Made by a program: the position numbers and the translations under genes | The notes under the pieces: model-generated | The model's input: only the letters and a program-made list of their open reading frames with translations | Told to the model about the DNA's origin: nothing | The model's database searches: none | In this document: piece by piece, positions 51,362-63,379 of the stretch | How positions within the stretch are numbered: position 1 is the stretch's first letter | Layout: each line of letters starts with the position of its first letter | Assembly (NCBI GenBank): GCA_013396655.1 | Contig: WBMV01004989.1 | Span: forward strand, 369,136-433,135 | Length of the DNA stretch: 64,000 nucleotides | Source: Campylorhamphus procurvoides | Lineage: Eukaryota; Chordata; Aves; Passeriformes; Dendrocolaptidae | Direction of reading: 5' to 3'

Positions 51362-51365
51362 ACTG
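51362..51365 (+). repeat. Target-site duplication, left copy (ACTG)
   Basis: Four bases repeated at 51968-51971 at the other end of the LTR. They are short, so the support comes mainly from their fit with the TG...CA ends. Confidence 0.7.
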
Positions 51366-51967
51366 TGTTGGGAATGACTTCTGTCACAGCACATGCAGAG
51401 CAGAGACAGAGAATTATCCACACTGCACATCGTTGAAAAGGAAGCCCTGGAGACAGGACCAGCACTGTGACTACTTCCAAAGGACCAGGGACTTTATAAT
51501 TCAACATTACCTGCATCTTTTACGTACAAGTTTTCCCCTGTTTAGATTGTAACCCCTAGAAACCCCCTGCATACATGTGAAAAGAGTGTTCCTTTTTCCC
51601 CAGGTATCCAGCCCCGCTCCCCTCTCGACCTTATTGGATGTATCACCTGTCAATCCTTATCCCTGGGTTCCCCCTGGGTTTTGGTCCTCCTGCTCCCTTG
51701 TTGGTCCCTGTGCCCCCCAAACCACACCACTCCCGCTGAACCCTTACCCAATCACATCCTACTTCCTAAACCCCGCCTGAAAGGCTTAAATACCCTGGAC
51801 ACCGGTAATTAAAGGCTTTTCTATGACCACTCCATCTCGGACTGCTACATCTCNCATCTTGGACTGCTACATCTCTTAACTCCTGACCACGTGGGGATTT
51901 CACAATCCCCTCCAGACCCCAGGAGGCCGTGGGACAGTAGAGGAGCCGGAGCCGATTCCCCATCACA
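51366..51967 (+). mobile_element. Solo LTR, plus strand
   Basis: It starts TGTTGGGAAT and ends ATTCCCCATCACA, whose reverse complement TGTGATGGGGAAT is a near-perfect inverted repeat of the start. ACTG flanks both ends. Inside, in LTR order, are a C-rich U3 half, a TATA-like TTAAATA at 51786-51792, and ATTAAA at 51808-51813, followed by a U5-like tail. An N at 51854 lies between two near-identical 21-bp segments. Four-bp duplications are typical of class I (gamma-like) elements. No internal genes flank it. The 67-codon frame at 51577 inside U3 is incidental. Confidence 0.85.
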
Positions 51968-51971
51968 ACTG
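51968..51971 (+). repeat. Target-site duplication, right copy (ACTG)
   Basis: Pairs with 51362-51365. Confidence 0.7.
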
Positions 51972-54900
51972 TTACTACTGAAACTATATGGGGTGCATGG
52001 AAAGCCTCATGTTGATTTCAGAATAGTAACTTCTAACCTTTGGTAGGTATTGATCTTTAGTGAACTATAGTTCTCTGTTTTTGCATGGGTTAGCTATGCA
52101 AAAGTTGTCTCTTGCCATATTCTGTCGAAACAACTGGAAAGCACAGTGGATTGGGAGACAAGTGGACTTATTTTAAGAGGGAAGTGATGCAAAAGCAATT
52201 TACACTTGTGAATTCAGTGTTCAAAATGACAAAGAGCAAAGCCCTTTGCTTTAGTTCCTCAAGGAACTAAAAAATAGGATAGGTTGTCCCTGAGACAACA
52301 TGACACAAGCACCATGGTATGAATCATGGAGGATCATATTTGGGCAAATGGTCAGCATTGGTAGAGGTCCTGCAACCTTTCTTACTAAGGGGTTGAAGAA
52401 AGGAATTATGTACCTTTTCCCATTGTGCTGAACAAGAATTTGCCTGGAAGCCTTGCTTGACAGATTGGCCCCTATTCCCACTATAGTCTGTGCTACTGTG
52501 AAACAAGAGTGTCTAATGCATAGGCCATAATACAATGACAGGCTAACTTCAGTTCTTCTGAAAAATGGTACATAGATGAAAGCACAGACTATGCTCCACC
52601 TTTCATGCTTCTCATATTTGCATTTGGAGTGTACACAAGCAAGACCCCAGGCAGAACTGACAGACAGTTAAAAGGCCACTCAATACAAGCAAGTGTATCT
52701 GTGTGACACATGACCTCTGCGAGCACACAATATTGTAGGTCATAAAACAACATCTTGCTATCAACCTGAAGTCAAAGGAGAATTATATTAAGCCTTGCCA
52801 AGAGGTTAACTTCTCTGCAGCAGGAGCTTTGTTCTGACTGTGTCTTTCTTATCAAAACTTTAGGATTACTTTTTCCTGAGGGAACTTAATCTTTCAGATT
52901 TGGGTCAGGAGGCATAATAAGGAATGCACAGAAGTAAACACTATGAAATTTTAAGAGGCAAGTAGGACACATATTTTAGAACTTAGTTAAAGGAAATCCT
53001 GTCTTATGTGAACTCTGAGAATGCAGACATGGTGGGCATAAACTGTCCTTTTAAAAGTCTGCTTAGAAAAGTAATAAAATAAAGGATCGTTTTAGATTTT
53101 TATAGCACCTAATTGAGAAAAAAGTTACAATATTTGAAGTGTGCTATGTTGTGTAGGGTTTTAACATGGAGAAGCAGATTTTAGGAATGCTCTAATGGCC
53201 ACCTGCTCATCTTGCCTTGTACATTCTAGTGGAAACTCTACAGTATGCATGGTTATTTTGATATGTGCAAAATTTGAAATTTTAAAATTCATTCTTACAT
53301 AAAGAAGATGCCTATTTTGGCAAAATGAGAATCTTTAAAACAGTAAAATTATACCGTTCATTTCCACCAGATGGTGACTTTTTGAGAACTGTGCTATATA
53401 CTGTGCAGGAATATAGACGAATGCTGTGTGGCACTTTATTGTTGGATAGCTAGCATATTTATGTTGCATAACAGACATTGCAGAATAATGTTTTCAATGT
53501 TTCATGGCAAATGCATTTGGAAATAATTGCTATATCACAGAACAGATGGAAATTAAAGTACTACTCAAGCTCAAATCTGTTCACTTTGATAGTCTGTTGC
53601 AAGGATGGTTTAAAGCACACTTTCAAAACAAACTTTTTAGGTATATAAGATGTGTAAATACGAATATAGAAAATGCAGTGCAAAGTGATCAAACACATGG
53701 TAAATATTCTGCTTTTGATTTTACCTGAAGTGAACTAAAAGATAAAGTGCTTGAAATGTCTATAGTTTTGTATTAAAGGGCATGTCTGTGCCCAGTGTAT
53801 TTAATTTGAGTGTTTCTTGAATCTGTTGTCCAAGCAAAAAACTGGATGCTTGAATAACTGGCATGCTTCTGATGTTTGATGGCTTCCATAATCTCTGTTT
53901 TGCATGCTGTAGGGCTACATTCTATTTATATGAGGACAAATTGCTATGGAAGTTTGAAGGGGTAATTTTCCAGAGTTTATTTTGTTATTTTTGTGGATTT
54001 TTTTTGTTCTTATTGTTCATTCATTTTATGGTTTCATTTGAAACTGTGAAGAGCTTTGTTAAAAAATCAAACAGGAAAGGAAAATTTCACAAAGAAACAG
54101 AATTTTTTGTAGTTTAATATTCAAATATGACAGCAAAGCAATGGGAAAAAGGTTCATTTTCCAAATGCAACAGTTTTCAATTTGTGAAAACACTTAGAGA
54201 AATCAATGCTGATTAAGAATTATTTCACACCTGTCAAAAATAATTTGCCTTATTTGGTCTCCTCTCATTTTCTGAGCATCTTCCATTGGCATACTAGGTA
54301 CAGGTCGACAACGTAAGTTAAACTGGGAAAGCAGGTGAGAGAGCGAGAAAGACTGCAACAAGAACAGGAACTGTGTAATGTGAGCAGCTGTTAGGGAAGG
54401 GTTTGACCTGGAAATGTAATCAGAAGATAGGCTTGAATTTGAGATGAGTGTCTGCTAAATTGGGTTTTGCTGTCATGGCGACTACAGGTTTGTACCTTTC
54501 CTTCTGCTAGGAATGAGCATACCAACTCCTTCTGCCTTTTATGAATTGGTGCTTATATTTGTATTCACTGCTAAAACTGGATAGGTTGTTTACATTCATA
54601 TTAATGGCAGTTATGTTGTGTTAATCATAATTCAGTAATAGTGAGACCCTTCCAACAAAAAATGGTGAGCCTTGGGGAAACTACATACAGAGATTATCTT
54701 TAAATGAAATATTAGCAAGAGAGCAAGCAGTACTTGAGAGCATTTCTGGCAATTTTTTTTTAAAGCATTTGGGATTGGTCTTTAGAAAATAAATTTATTA
54801 ATCTAATTGTAATAATTCATGTTTCATTCCATGTCTTTGATATAACTTAATTTCAGAAAACAATGGAAGCTACATTGTTGGTTTGGAAGAATGGTGGGAA

Positions 54901-57401
54901 AAGGCAACACTCCTAATGCTATTTTAAAGTTTTAAGGTTAGAAGGGGAAAGCAGGAACATACCAGCAACAAACCTATTCTGAAACAGAGGAAATGTAATG
55001 ACACCATTTTTAGTGATTTCTCTAATTTGCATTGAACATTTCATTGGGAATGACATAGAAATGCTCCTTATAGTAGTATTAACTTGAGAGGCAACTCTGT
55101 ACAGCAAGGAACTCTTTATGCAGAATTACTAAAGATGTTAAAAAAAAAAAAAGGATTCATGGTATTGTTAGCCTCCTTGCTCTACTGAGGGATATAAGAT
55201 GGTAGTTCATAGTACTGACCGTTTCTTGGCCTAGAGTATTTCAAAATTTATCAGAAAGGAAATCTGCAGGGGATCATTAAGAAAGGCGAGCAAAACTAGG
55301 AGAAACATTAAAGCACTTTAAAGCTTCTGTGGGAATTTTACTTGGTGAAATTACTTACATTCGTCTACCTGGAAATTCCTTGGGGAATTTTATCAACATT
55401 TCTTCTTCTTTTCCCCTTCAGTTGAAATCAAGATCAATTCACAAATCCTTCCAGTGCTTGACACAACAAACAAATGTGTTGACATGATTAGCGGTGTTTA
55501 GAACACCAGTTCTCAGAAAAAAGAAAGACTACAGGCTGTACCATTAGTCTGTTGAGCCATCAAGTCAGACCCTTTTTCCTACCTTTCTGAGATAGAGAGA
55601 CTCTTAAATTGAATAATTGTCATTTTCCAGCTTTCAGTGAGGCCAGAAATCACTAAAGATCTCATTTAACCTTTCTGTTCTAGTTCTCAAGCAAATTTAC
55701 AGCAGAGGTCAGTCCTTTTGCAAGATTTCTGAAGGGAATTCTTCATCAAAACAGATGTTTTCTTTTTCCCTATTGTAGTTTAAACTATCTTCCATCAATT
55801 TTTCTTCTCACTTCACTCACCTTATTATGATCTTCACAGGATCAAAGAACAGTACCCACCATACCTTTGTTGTGATTATTGTGCTTCTCAGTATTTTATA
55901 TAGTTAATATTGACTATAAATCACAGTGAACTCAATGAATGCCTTCCTACTCCTGTACCTCTCCATGACAGACATTCTCATGATTTTATCCAGCTTGGAA
56001 ATAGTACTATTTTTGTATTTCTTCTGCAGAAAGATCGTGAGTTCATTGTAGTTTTACTTTTACAGCTATAACACAATCAGAAATATCCCAAACAATCTAT
56101 TAAAACATAAGATTAGGAAAAGTTATTTCTTCTCACTGAAGAGAAATCAATGAATGCACATTAACCCAATTATTATAACAATTGAGTTTAGCATAATAAT
56201 AGGATCTGACACAGGATGTGACAATGAATCATGTGCATTGTCAATCCTTTAGTTAAGGACATTACCTTAAATGATACAAAAAACAATAATTTTGAAAAAT
56301 AAGTTATGTATTACCTTTATGTAAAATATATTTAAGCATTAATGAATATATTCTTTAGCTATTATATGAACAAAATAGAAATTGGAAAAAATCATGTTAC
56401 AAAAATTGGAGTAATATATGAGGAAGAACAAACCAAATATATTAGAAGAAGCTTATCTGTTTTAAATAATTTTATTGTATAAGTTAAAATTTAAGGAAGG
56501 GAACATCTGGAGGGTCTGGAAGTTGACAGTCAGTTTGAAAGGAATATGACTCTGGCAGAGGCAATATTGTCAGGTCTCTCTTCCTTCAAGAACCTGAATA
56601 AAAGTCTCTCTGAGCATGAAAGCATAGAGGATATTTGACTCACGTTGGTTGGGTGATTTTTTGGTGCAATATTTTCAGAGACTACTGGAGAAAGTCTGCA
56701 GTTCCGCCCAGAACCAAACACCTTTTATGGAGCACTAACCACCACCTAGATGATAATCTAAACTTTTACCTCATTGCTGGGCTGAGACAGAGCTGAATCA
56801 GTTTCTGAACAAAAAGGTTTGTTCTAACAAGATCATTTTCTGTAGCTATACCTGTTCTGGTTCATTTTGTGCACTGAAATGAAACCAAGCTCCCTTCCCA
56901 ACCTTTTCTTTTGTCTTTACATTACAATGTGTGTAAATAGTAATTTACAAATCACAAAATAAGTTTTCTATTCACGTTCCAGATTTTAACTAAGGAAAAA
57001 CTATACAGATGCAAAAGACAAAATTATAGTATATGTGATAAAATTACAGTAGTATATTGTTTTATTTTTTAAGCTGACATTTACTTAAAGAAAAGAAAAA
57101 AAGAAAGATGTGAAAGTGTCTCAGCTCAGATTTCTGCAATGCAGGAAGACCTGAAGAGCACCTGAAACTGCTAAAACTGTCCCTTCGTTACTTCTCCTGC
57201 TTGGTAGGAGACACTATTTCTTTTACAGCACCACAAAATATGTGCATCACCCTAGCACAACTGCCTTCTCACTCAGACATGTTGTTCGATGGCCTAGAGC
57301 ATGAGGTAGGGTACAAAGCTTGTGTGTGACAATCAGACAGAACATAACTACAAAACAAGAGTAATCAGCAGCAGCCTGAGGAATGAGGATGTACATAGTA
57401 G
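51972..57401. other. AT-rich stretch without recognised features
   Basis: About 5.4 kb without recognised gene or repeat family. A 13-base A-run lies near 55140. Open frames are at most 94 codons and lie on both strands. Confidence 0.5.
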
Positions 57402-57510
57402 TTTTCATCTGAAGACCTCAAAGCACTTTGCCAAGAATAATTAATTAATTCTCACAGCAGTCCTGAGAGTTTATAGGTAGTACAAATATGTTTTATAGAT
57501 CTGTGCTCCC
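57402..57510 (+). mobile_element. Ancient MIR/L2-type SINE tail
   Basis: The order 'tcatctgaagacctcaaagcactttgcca', then 'attaattaattctcacagcag', 'tcctgagag', 'ataggtagtacaaatat' and 'gttttatagat' follows the tail shared by amniote MIR/CORE-SINE and L2-related elements: 'caaagcactttacaaa', 'cctcacaacaccc', 'gaggtaggta' and 'ttttacagat'. It is highly diverged, as expected for an element this old. Confidence 0.6.
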
Positions 57511-57740
57511 AGGGCCATACTACACTCCTGTAGTGCTCTGAGGGCTGATGGTTCCCAGGGGCTGGGGGCAGTGGGGCTCCCTTTGGTACATAAGGGTAGG
57601 GCCTGTTTTATTGTTAATAAACATAACTGGAAAATCAAATGTGAAATTGTCAAATAGTATATTTTTATTTGCCACACTGTATATGATGCCATCAGATATG
57701 CTTTATATGTATTACTTTATTCCTGGTCTCTCTTTCCAGT

Positions 57741-57950
57741 CAAACAGAAGAGACAAAACTTATGTACAGCCCTGAGAATGGCTCATTCAAGGTAACGCTG
57801 CCCAAAGGCTGCACAACTGAGCCACCTTCATATTTGACTCTGTCAAACCTACATGACTCACCAGTCACAGACTTTTCATGTTCTCCCATAGCACAACCCA
57901 GACAATGCCAGTCAAAGGAATGGTACAATGATGCTGATGTCAGAATGTAA
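57741..57950 (+). other. Exon-like open segment after a good splice acceptor
   Basis: The run 'ttcctggtctctctttccag' ends at 57739, a convincing acceptor. The next 210 bases are open in one frame for 69 residues and close with TAA at 57948-57950. The peptide is rich in S, T and P (segments such as EETKLMYSPENGSFKVTLPK) and has no domain I know. A GTAACG donor-like site lies inside at about 57792. It could be a terminal coding exon, a processed remnant or chance. An overlapping minus-strand frame weakens the case. Confidence 0.2.
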
Positions 57951-60699
57951 TAAGATGCTTCACCAAACCTACTCTCCTATTTATGTCATAAGATTTACAG
58001 ACGTGCCACATGAAACAGAGAAGATATCAGGCCAAGTGCTTGCAGAATGGATACAGCTGGTCAAGTCTGGGTAGCATAAACTGTATACTAATTTTGGATG
58101 CAGCTATGGTTGCTGTCTGTGGTGATACCTTAAGTGAATGCTATTGTGTCTGATAAGCAAAATACATTTTCACACAAATTTTCAATTTCTCTATTTTCAC
58201 AGGAAAATTCATGCAATTTTGAGTAGCTGTGATATCTATAGGGCTCTGTGTTTCCAGTCATGTTTGTAGGTTATAGCAAGCATTTTCCATGATTGAAATT
58301 GTAGGCCTTATTGTGTATTTACAACATTTTCAAGTATAATGTACTCACAGCTTCAGAGCTGACACAATACACCAAAAGGCAGGGCAGGGCAGAAAGCACA
58401 ACTACTTGGGCATTTACAGATGCATAATAGACCTCCCAAGGGCTGAGCTGGCTATTGTTGTTCTTAGGGCACCTCAGGCAGTCACAAGTTTACACCAGCT
58501 CAGAACTGAATGCAAGACTCCACCTATCAGGAACTTGCATTGACTCTGTTAGACACAGGAATAATCCAACGAAACACAGAGAAGAGTAATGCAGATGATG
58601 AGTTTGGGTTGGGTAGGAATATACTGTCAGAGAGGATTGCACATCTGAAATAAAGTTAAGAAGGCTTTTGCAGACTAATGTGGCTTTGTTGTAAACCACA
58701 ACTGTGTTGAGAAAAGTGAGAGAGAACATCAAGGGGCCTGGTCTGACTGTGAGATAAAGGAGAACGGTGATGCCTGGAAAGTTTCTTCTGTTTAGAGTCT
58801 ACCTCACACAGGTACATTTAAAGCAACATTTATTTCTTTGTGGGCATTGCCTTTGCTAGTCTCATTGTATCAGCATGCCCAGAAAGCTTCCTTATTAATA
58901 AGTCACAGATACAAAAATGCAGTGTATATTAATGTTCTTGCTTTTTATCTGTGTGTGTAGGCAATACTTCTCAGAAACCCTCACCTTATGGAAAACCCTC
59001 AATGATTGTGCTCTCATCTGCAAAAGATACAAGGTAGAAGCATAAGCAAGCTTCTCAACCTAAGGGTATACCTTCTATTTCTCTCTCTCTAAAAGTTCAG
59101 GAAATCTGAAATTTAGAAAGTCATCCACTAAAAAGACAAAAGAGTGACTGACATGTTTTCCTCTGAGAAGTGTCTAATTCCTCTCTATTTGCCTTATTCA
59201 TATAATTTAAACATAAATATAAAACATAATGTATTTGCATATCATGCACAGCACGCAAGCACAGTGAATTCAACAATATAAGGAAACTGAGTAAATTAAT
59301 TTACTTCAGTTGAAGCAGTATAGTGCTTTTAGTGTCATTTAGATATTATTATTGTTTTACTTAATATGTATGTATAATTTATCTGAAAATTGTCACACCA
59401 TTTCTTTTCAAACTATTAAATAATATCTGAAAGAACACTTTTTAATTCCTTGTAATAGCAAAGGCCTTTTGCCTTCTATCTTCCTTTATTCTTACTGGAA
59501 TAAATTACATTTTTTAATTCTTTCATGTTCCAAACCCATGAAAAAGGTGTACTGCATGATATGTTCCGGTCTTCCAAGATTACAAATAGGCAATAATAAG
59601 AAATAATTCTAATAAGATGAGCAATAAGCAGTCTTCACCGTGGCTACATAAAGTATCTCTCTGCTTTTGCCATGGGGGTACCTGACGGTGGTAAATATTA
59701 TCTGTTCTGCAATGAAGTGCATTCTCTGAGTGGAAAACTCAGGTGTTTGGGATTTTAAAAAAAACTACATTATTTAGCGTTAGATTGTTTTTAGAATAAT
59801 TGGATAAGTGATTGAGGCCATTGAGAGAAATCTCTGGGAGCACAGTTCAGGGAAAGCCTTACTGTTCATGATTTTGGTGAAGTTTTCCTGAATGCTAAAA
59901 TTATTTTTCTTTGTTTTGAAATGGTGAATGCTTCACTGTTCTTAAGTGTGCCAGTAGATTACTGTGCCAATAATAAAAAAGTGAGTCCTTCGGTGTTGAA
60001 AATATTTTCAAATATACAATAACATTGTTGTGCTTCTCTAAAAAGAGACAGTTGGAAAAAAAAGGTTGAAAAGAAAGAAGTTGTGGACTTGTCTTACATA
60101 TGAGATCCTCAGTGAACATATGCTTTTCTCATGTTATTAATTTTGTAATTTTTTTCTAGACTGAGCAAAGCAAGATAAAATTCTCTCAGTGAATTTTTTC
60201 AAAGATTGGATTTTTGATAAATGAATCAAGATGCAGAATTATATTTATTATCAACACACTGTTTTTTTTTTTCCTTACGAAACTTGATTACCTAGGGCTT
60301 CTATCTAGAAAAAAAACCAAAGGGAAATAACAGCTATGGAACAGTTGTTCTACTGTTATACAGATGCTAAGATTAAGAATAATTTTTACACGCTTGTTTT
60401 CTGGAAGGCTACTGTACATTTGGAGCATTACAGACATATAATCTCAGCCTCTCTCAACATTCACATCCAGGAACCATTCCTTTGAATGACATTTATGTTT
60501 AACTTCCTTTCTAGGTATATACCAGTAACATCTCTTACACTTACTCTCTTATCATCATTACATGTATAGAACTGATCTGAAATTTATGACTAGTATATCC
60601 AAAAATGCACAAAGGTATATTTAGCTGAACACAGTTTGCTTTAAGTTTTGTATGGTGTAAATTAACATATAGCATACTTGTCACACAGAAATGTTCAGA
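57951..60699. other. AT-rich stretch without recognised features
   Basis: No gene or repeat family is recognised. Open frames are at most 80 codons. Confidence 0.5.
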
Positions 60700-60711
60700 C
60701 TTGAGTTCCGA

Positions 60712-61168
60712 TTTGGGTCCTTCACTACAAGAAGGCCATTGAAGTGCTGGAGCATATTCAGGGAAAGGAAAAGAAGCTGGTGAAGGGGGTGGAGCACAAT
60801 ATTAATCCTGAAGAAAAGAGGGCTGGAGTGTGACCTTCTTTCTCTCTGCAACTACCTGAAAGGAGGTTGTAGCCAGGTGGGGGTTGGCCTCTTCTCCCAA
60901 GTAACAACCAACAGTACAAGGGAAAACGGCCTCAACTTGCATCACAGAAGGTTTAGAACGGTTATTAGGAAAGATTTCTCCTCCAAAAGAGTTGTCAAGC
61001 ACTTGAAGAGGCTGTCCAGGGAAGTGGCTGAGTCACAATCCCTGGAGGTACTTAAAGGATATACAGATACGGCAGTGAGGGACATGGCATAGTGGTGGAC
61101 TTGGAAGTGCTAATTTAATGGCTGGACTTGACAATCTGAAAGGTCATGTCAACCTATATGATTCTATG
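60712..61168 (+). mobile_element. CR1 LINE 3' end fragment
   Basis: The plus-strand text carries CR1 landmarks in sense order: 'ctacaagaaggccattgaag', 'tgctggagcatattcag', 'agctggtgaaggg', 'tctctgcaactacctgaaag', 'gaggttgtagccaggtggg', 'aggaaagatttctcctcc' and 'gtggctgagtcacaatccctgg'. It ends with the octamer tail 'atatgattctatg'. It covers the last part of ORF2 and the 3' untranslated region, truncated at 5'. It is the best preserved CR1 3' end here, and the only one in plus orientation with its tail. Confidence 0.93.
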
Positions 61169-62146
61169 TCAGGGCAAATATATTTATGTATTATGTAGCA
61201 TCAACAAAAGAAACAATAAAAAGTGCATAATTTTAATTAAAATTTCTTATGTTTGATATCAAAGAAGAAATAAAATATTGTAAAATAAGGACTTGGGCAA
61301 TATTTTTTCTGAAGAGAGAAAGCCATTTCTTGATCTATTAATTCCATTTGCAACCATCCAAATTTTTTTTTTCATGCTCTTAAGTTTTTCTTCCTTTCTG
61401 ACTTGCTTTCCTTTTGATTTGCTTTCTTCCTTAGTATGTGACAGATTTGTGACATCAAGCAAAAAACACCTTTAACACTACAATTAGTAGAGTTTTCTGT
61501 GTTTGCTGGAGAGTTAGTGGACTTTATTCCTATGGTTGGTGAATTCACACAGGAAAATGAGTGTTTCACTCTAAAGCTTCCAAGGAACAGATTGACAACA
61601 AATCATTACTCCTTTTAACTCTTCTCATGAGTAATTAAAAAATGCTAGGATTTGATTTTCAGAGGTACCAAATACATGCAGCTTCATTAGTCTTTTCAGT
61701 AAAAATGAACTATTGTGCAAAAAACCTTTCAAAATAAATAAATCTGATGAGGGTTTGGGATTTTTTCAGAAAACTGCTGATTAATTATGATACAAATTGT
61801 TTATTAATTTTGCTTCTCTAGAGAAGTCAGATGTCGGGAAATGTAAGTGTGGTGCACAGCCTGTGCTCTGAATGTAAGAAAGTTTAAATATTTTTCTCAC
61901 AGAGTCCCTCAAACAAAATTGTTCCTATTTCCGGCTGTCATTTATACACAGTATTTGCAAACAAATCAAAACAAAGCATTGCATGGTTTCAAACTAATAT
62001 AGTGTAGAAGAACAGTCTTATGAAGAATGGAAAAAAAAGTATGGAACAGTTTGTAGAGACATGGAGATGAAGAGGAAGACCATCAAGTGAGCTATCTGAA
62101 GAAGAAGAAATATTTGGACTCTGTTTAGTGTTCTGATGGCTCCCAA
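61169..62146. other. AT-rich stretch without recognised features
   Basis: No gene or repeat is recognised. It lies between the CR1 tail and the LTR that follows. Confidence 0.5.
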
Positions 62147-62555
62147 TGTTGTTATATCTTCTTACAGTGTTATGTGCTCATTGTTATATATGTATGTATA
62201 TATTTTTATATATATATACTATATTGTTCAAAATGGTTCCACAGTTCTCCCTTGTGTTCTCCCCATTTTCCCATTGGTCAAGATCTGCCATAGTGTGGTC
62301 TCACCATGTATGGTTTTCTCCTCGCCAGTTTTCCCTACATGGTTGTTGCCCTTGCTTCTTCTGCCATACATGTGAGAGGATTTACATGCTCCTCCCAATC
62401 TCCACCCAAGTTCTGGAACCTTCCCACAACCCTCTATATAAGCCTGAGTCTCATTTAAATAAACTGCCATTCCTTGTTCACACCCTCATTGGAGTGAACC
62501 GTCATTTCTTCACCCTTCAGGAACTTGACAATATAGTACAAGTGTGGTAGCAACA
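62147..62555 (+). mobile_element. Probable solo LTR, plus strand
   Basis: The block carries TATATAA (62435-62441) and, 17 bp after it, AATAAA (62458-62463), with a C- and T-rich upstream half and a short downstream tail, the layout of a small retroviral LTR. The proposed ends TGTTGTTA and TAGCAACA form an imperfect inverted repeat (7 of 8). No target duplication is visible, so the left edge in particular is uncertain; a TA-rich run at 62187-62224 lies inside. The 134-codon open frame at 62146-62550 spans the LTR and overlaps other frames, so I do not call it a gene. Confidence 0.65.
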
Positions 62556-62856
62556 GCATATCTAGTAAAACTCTTCAGAGTACTGAAGTTTTTCTGAAAA
62601 TATTATGAGGGGGATTTGGTACTAAAAGATGTCTATAGGCTTCATTAAGTTTACAGTTTACAAGGGTAATGGAATTCTGACCATAGTCTGTGGGCCGTAG
62701 ACAGTGACATTAAAACACTTCTTACTTCTCTCTAAGGGCCAGTGTGAAAGTATAATTATTGTCTAATATTTGCAAAAGACTTCGAGATCCTCACATAAAA
62801 AGAATGGTTTTGGTTTAGTTTGTTTTTTTTTTCTTTTTCTAGTAGGGAATGTTTGT

Positions 62857-62885
62857 GACTTTGGTTTGTGTCCAAACCAAAAGTC
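62857..62885. repeat. Short inverted repeat (hairpin)
   Basis: GACTTTGGTTTG pairs with CAAACCAAAAGTC across a loop of about four bases, with one bulged A. It sits in non-coding DNA. No transposon or RNA gene is recognised around it. Confidence 0.75.
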
Positions 62886-63272
62886 AACAAAGTCACTTTG
62901 TGTCCAAAGTTTGTGTCTCTTAGGCTCTCATATGTTTCCAGAACTCAACTAGATCCCACTATATATTTCCTGAGAAAATCTTTTAAATGAATAGGAAAAA
63001 AAAAAAGAAAATCTCTATATAAACTAGGCCTTTCTATCCTGGTGCTGATATTGTACTGTAACTAGTGTCATAAGCAGTAATGGAAATAAAAAGCTGGAGT
63101 ACAAATTGTCAAGCAATCTTCAGAAACTAATTAAGTGAAGTTTGTCAAACTAAAGAGGCCCTAACCTACAGGGAGAGCTAATAGCTTTATTTCAAAGCAA
63201 AGTTACAGCTCTGTGTAGGGCGTCTGCAACCCATCTAGTTCTTGTTGAAATAACCTACTTAGACCAAGATTG

Positions 63273-63308
63273 TTTTGTTTCTCTTTTTAGTTTTGTTTCT
63301 CTTTTTAG
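63273..63308. repeat. Perfect 18-bp tandem duplication
   Basis: The unit TTTTGTTTCTCTTTTTAG occurs twice head to tail. It resembles a duplicated splice-acceptor-like pyrimidine tract, but no exon follows. Confidence 0.9.
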
Positions 63309-63362
63309 ATTTTTTCACTAATATTTTATTTTAGTTAAAATTTTGCTTGGCTAACATGACAA

Positions 63363-63379
63363 TGTGTGTGTGTGTGTGT
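63363..63379. repeat. (TG)n microsatellite
   Basis: About eight TG units. Confidence 0.85.

Larger units (their letters stand above)
35691..51365. other. Gene-poor AT-rich stretch of 15.7 kb
   Basis: No mobile element of a family I know and no confident gene. It contains a (CCAT)n microsatellite, a GT-rich low-complexity block at about 39958-40025, and a TA-rich short tandem at about 42464-42510. One exon-like segment lies at 37494-37629, described separately. Open frames are at most 103 codons; the 102-codon minus-strand frame at 45809-46117 is largely the translated microsatellite. Confidence 0.5.

Noticed and set aside
62146..62550. 134-codon plus-strand frame
   Set aside because: It spans the probable LTR including its TATA and poly(A) signals, and no domain is seen.
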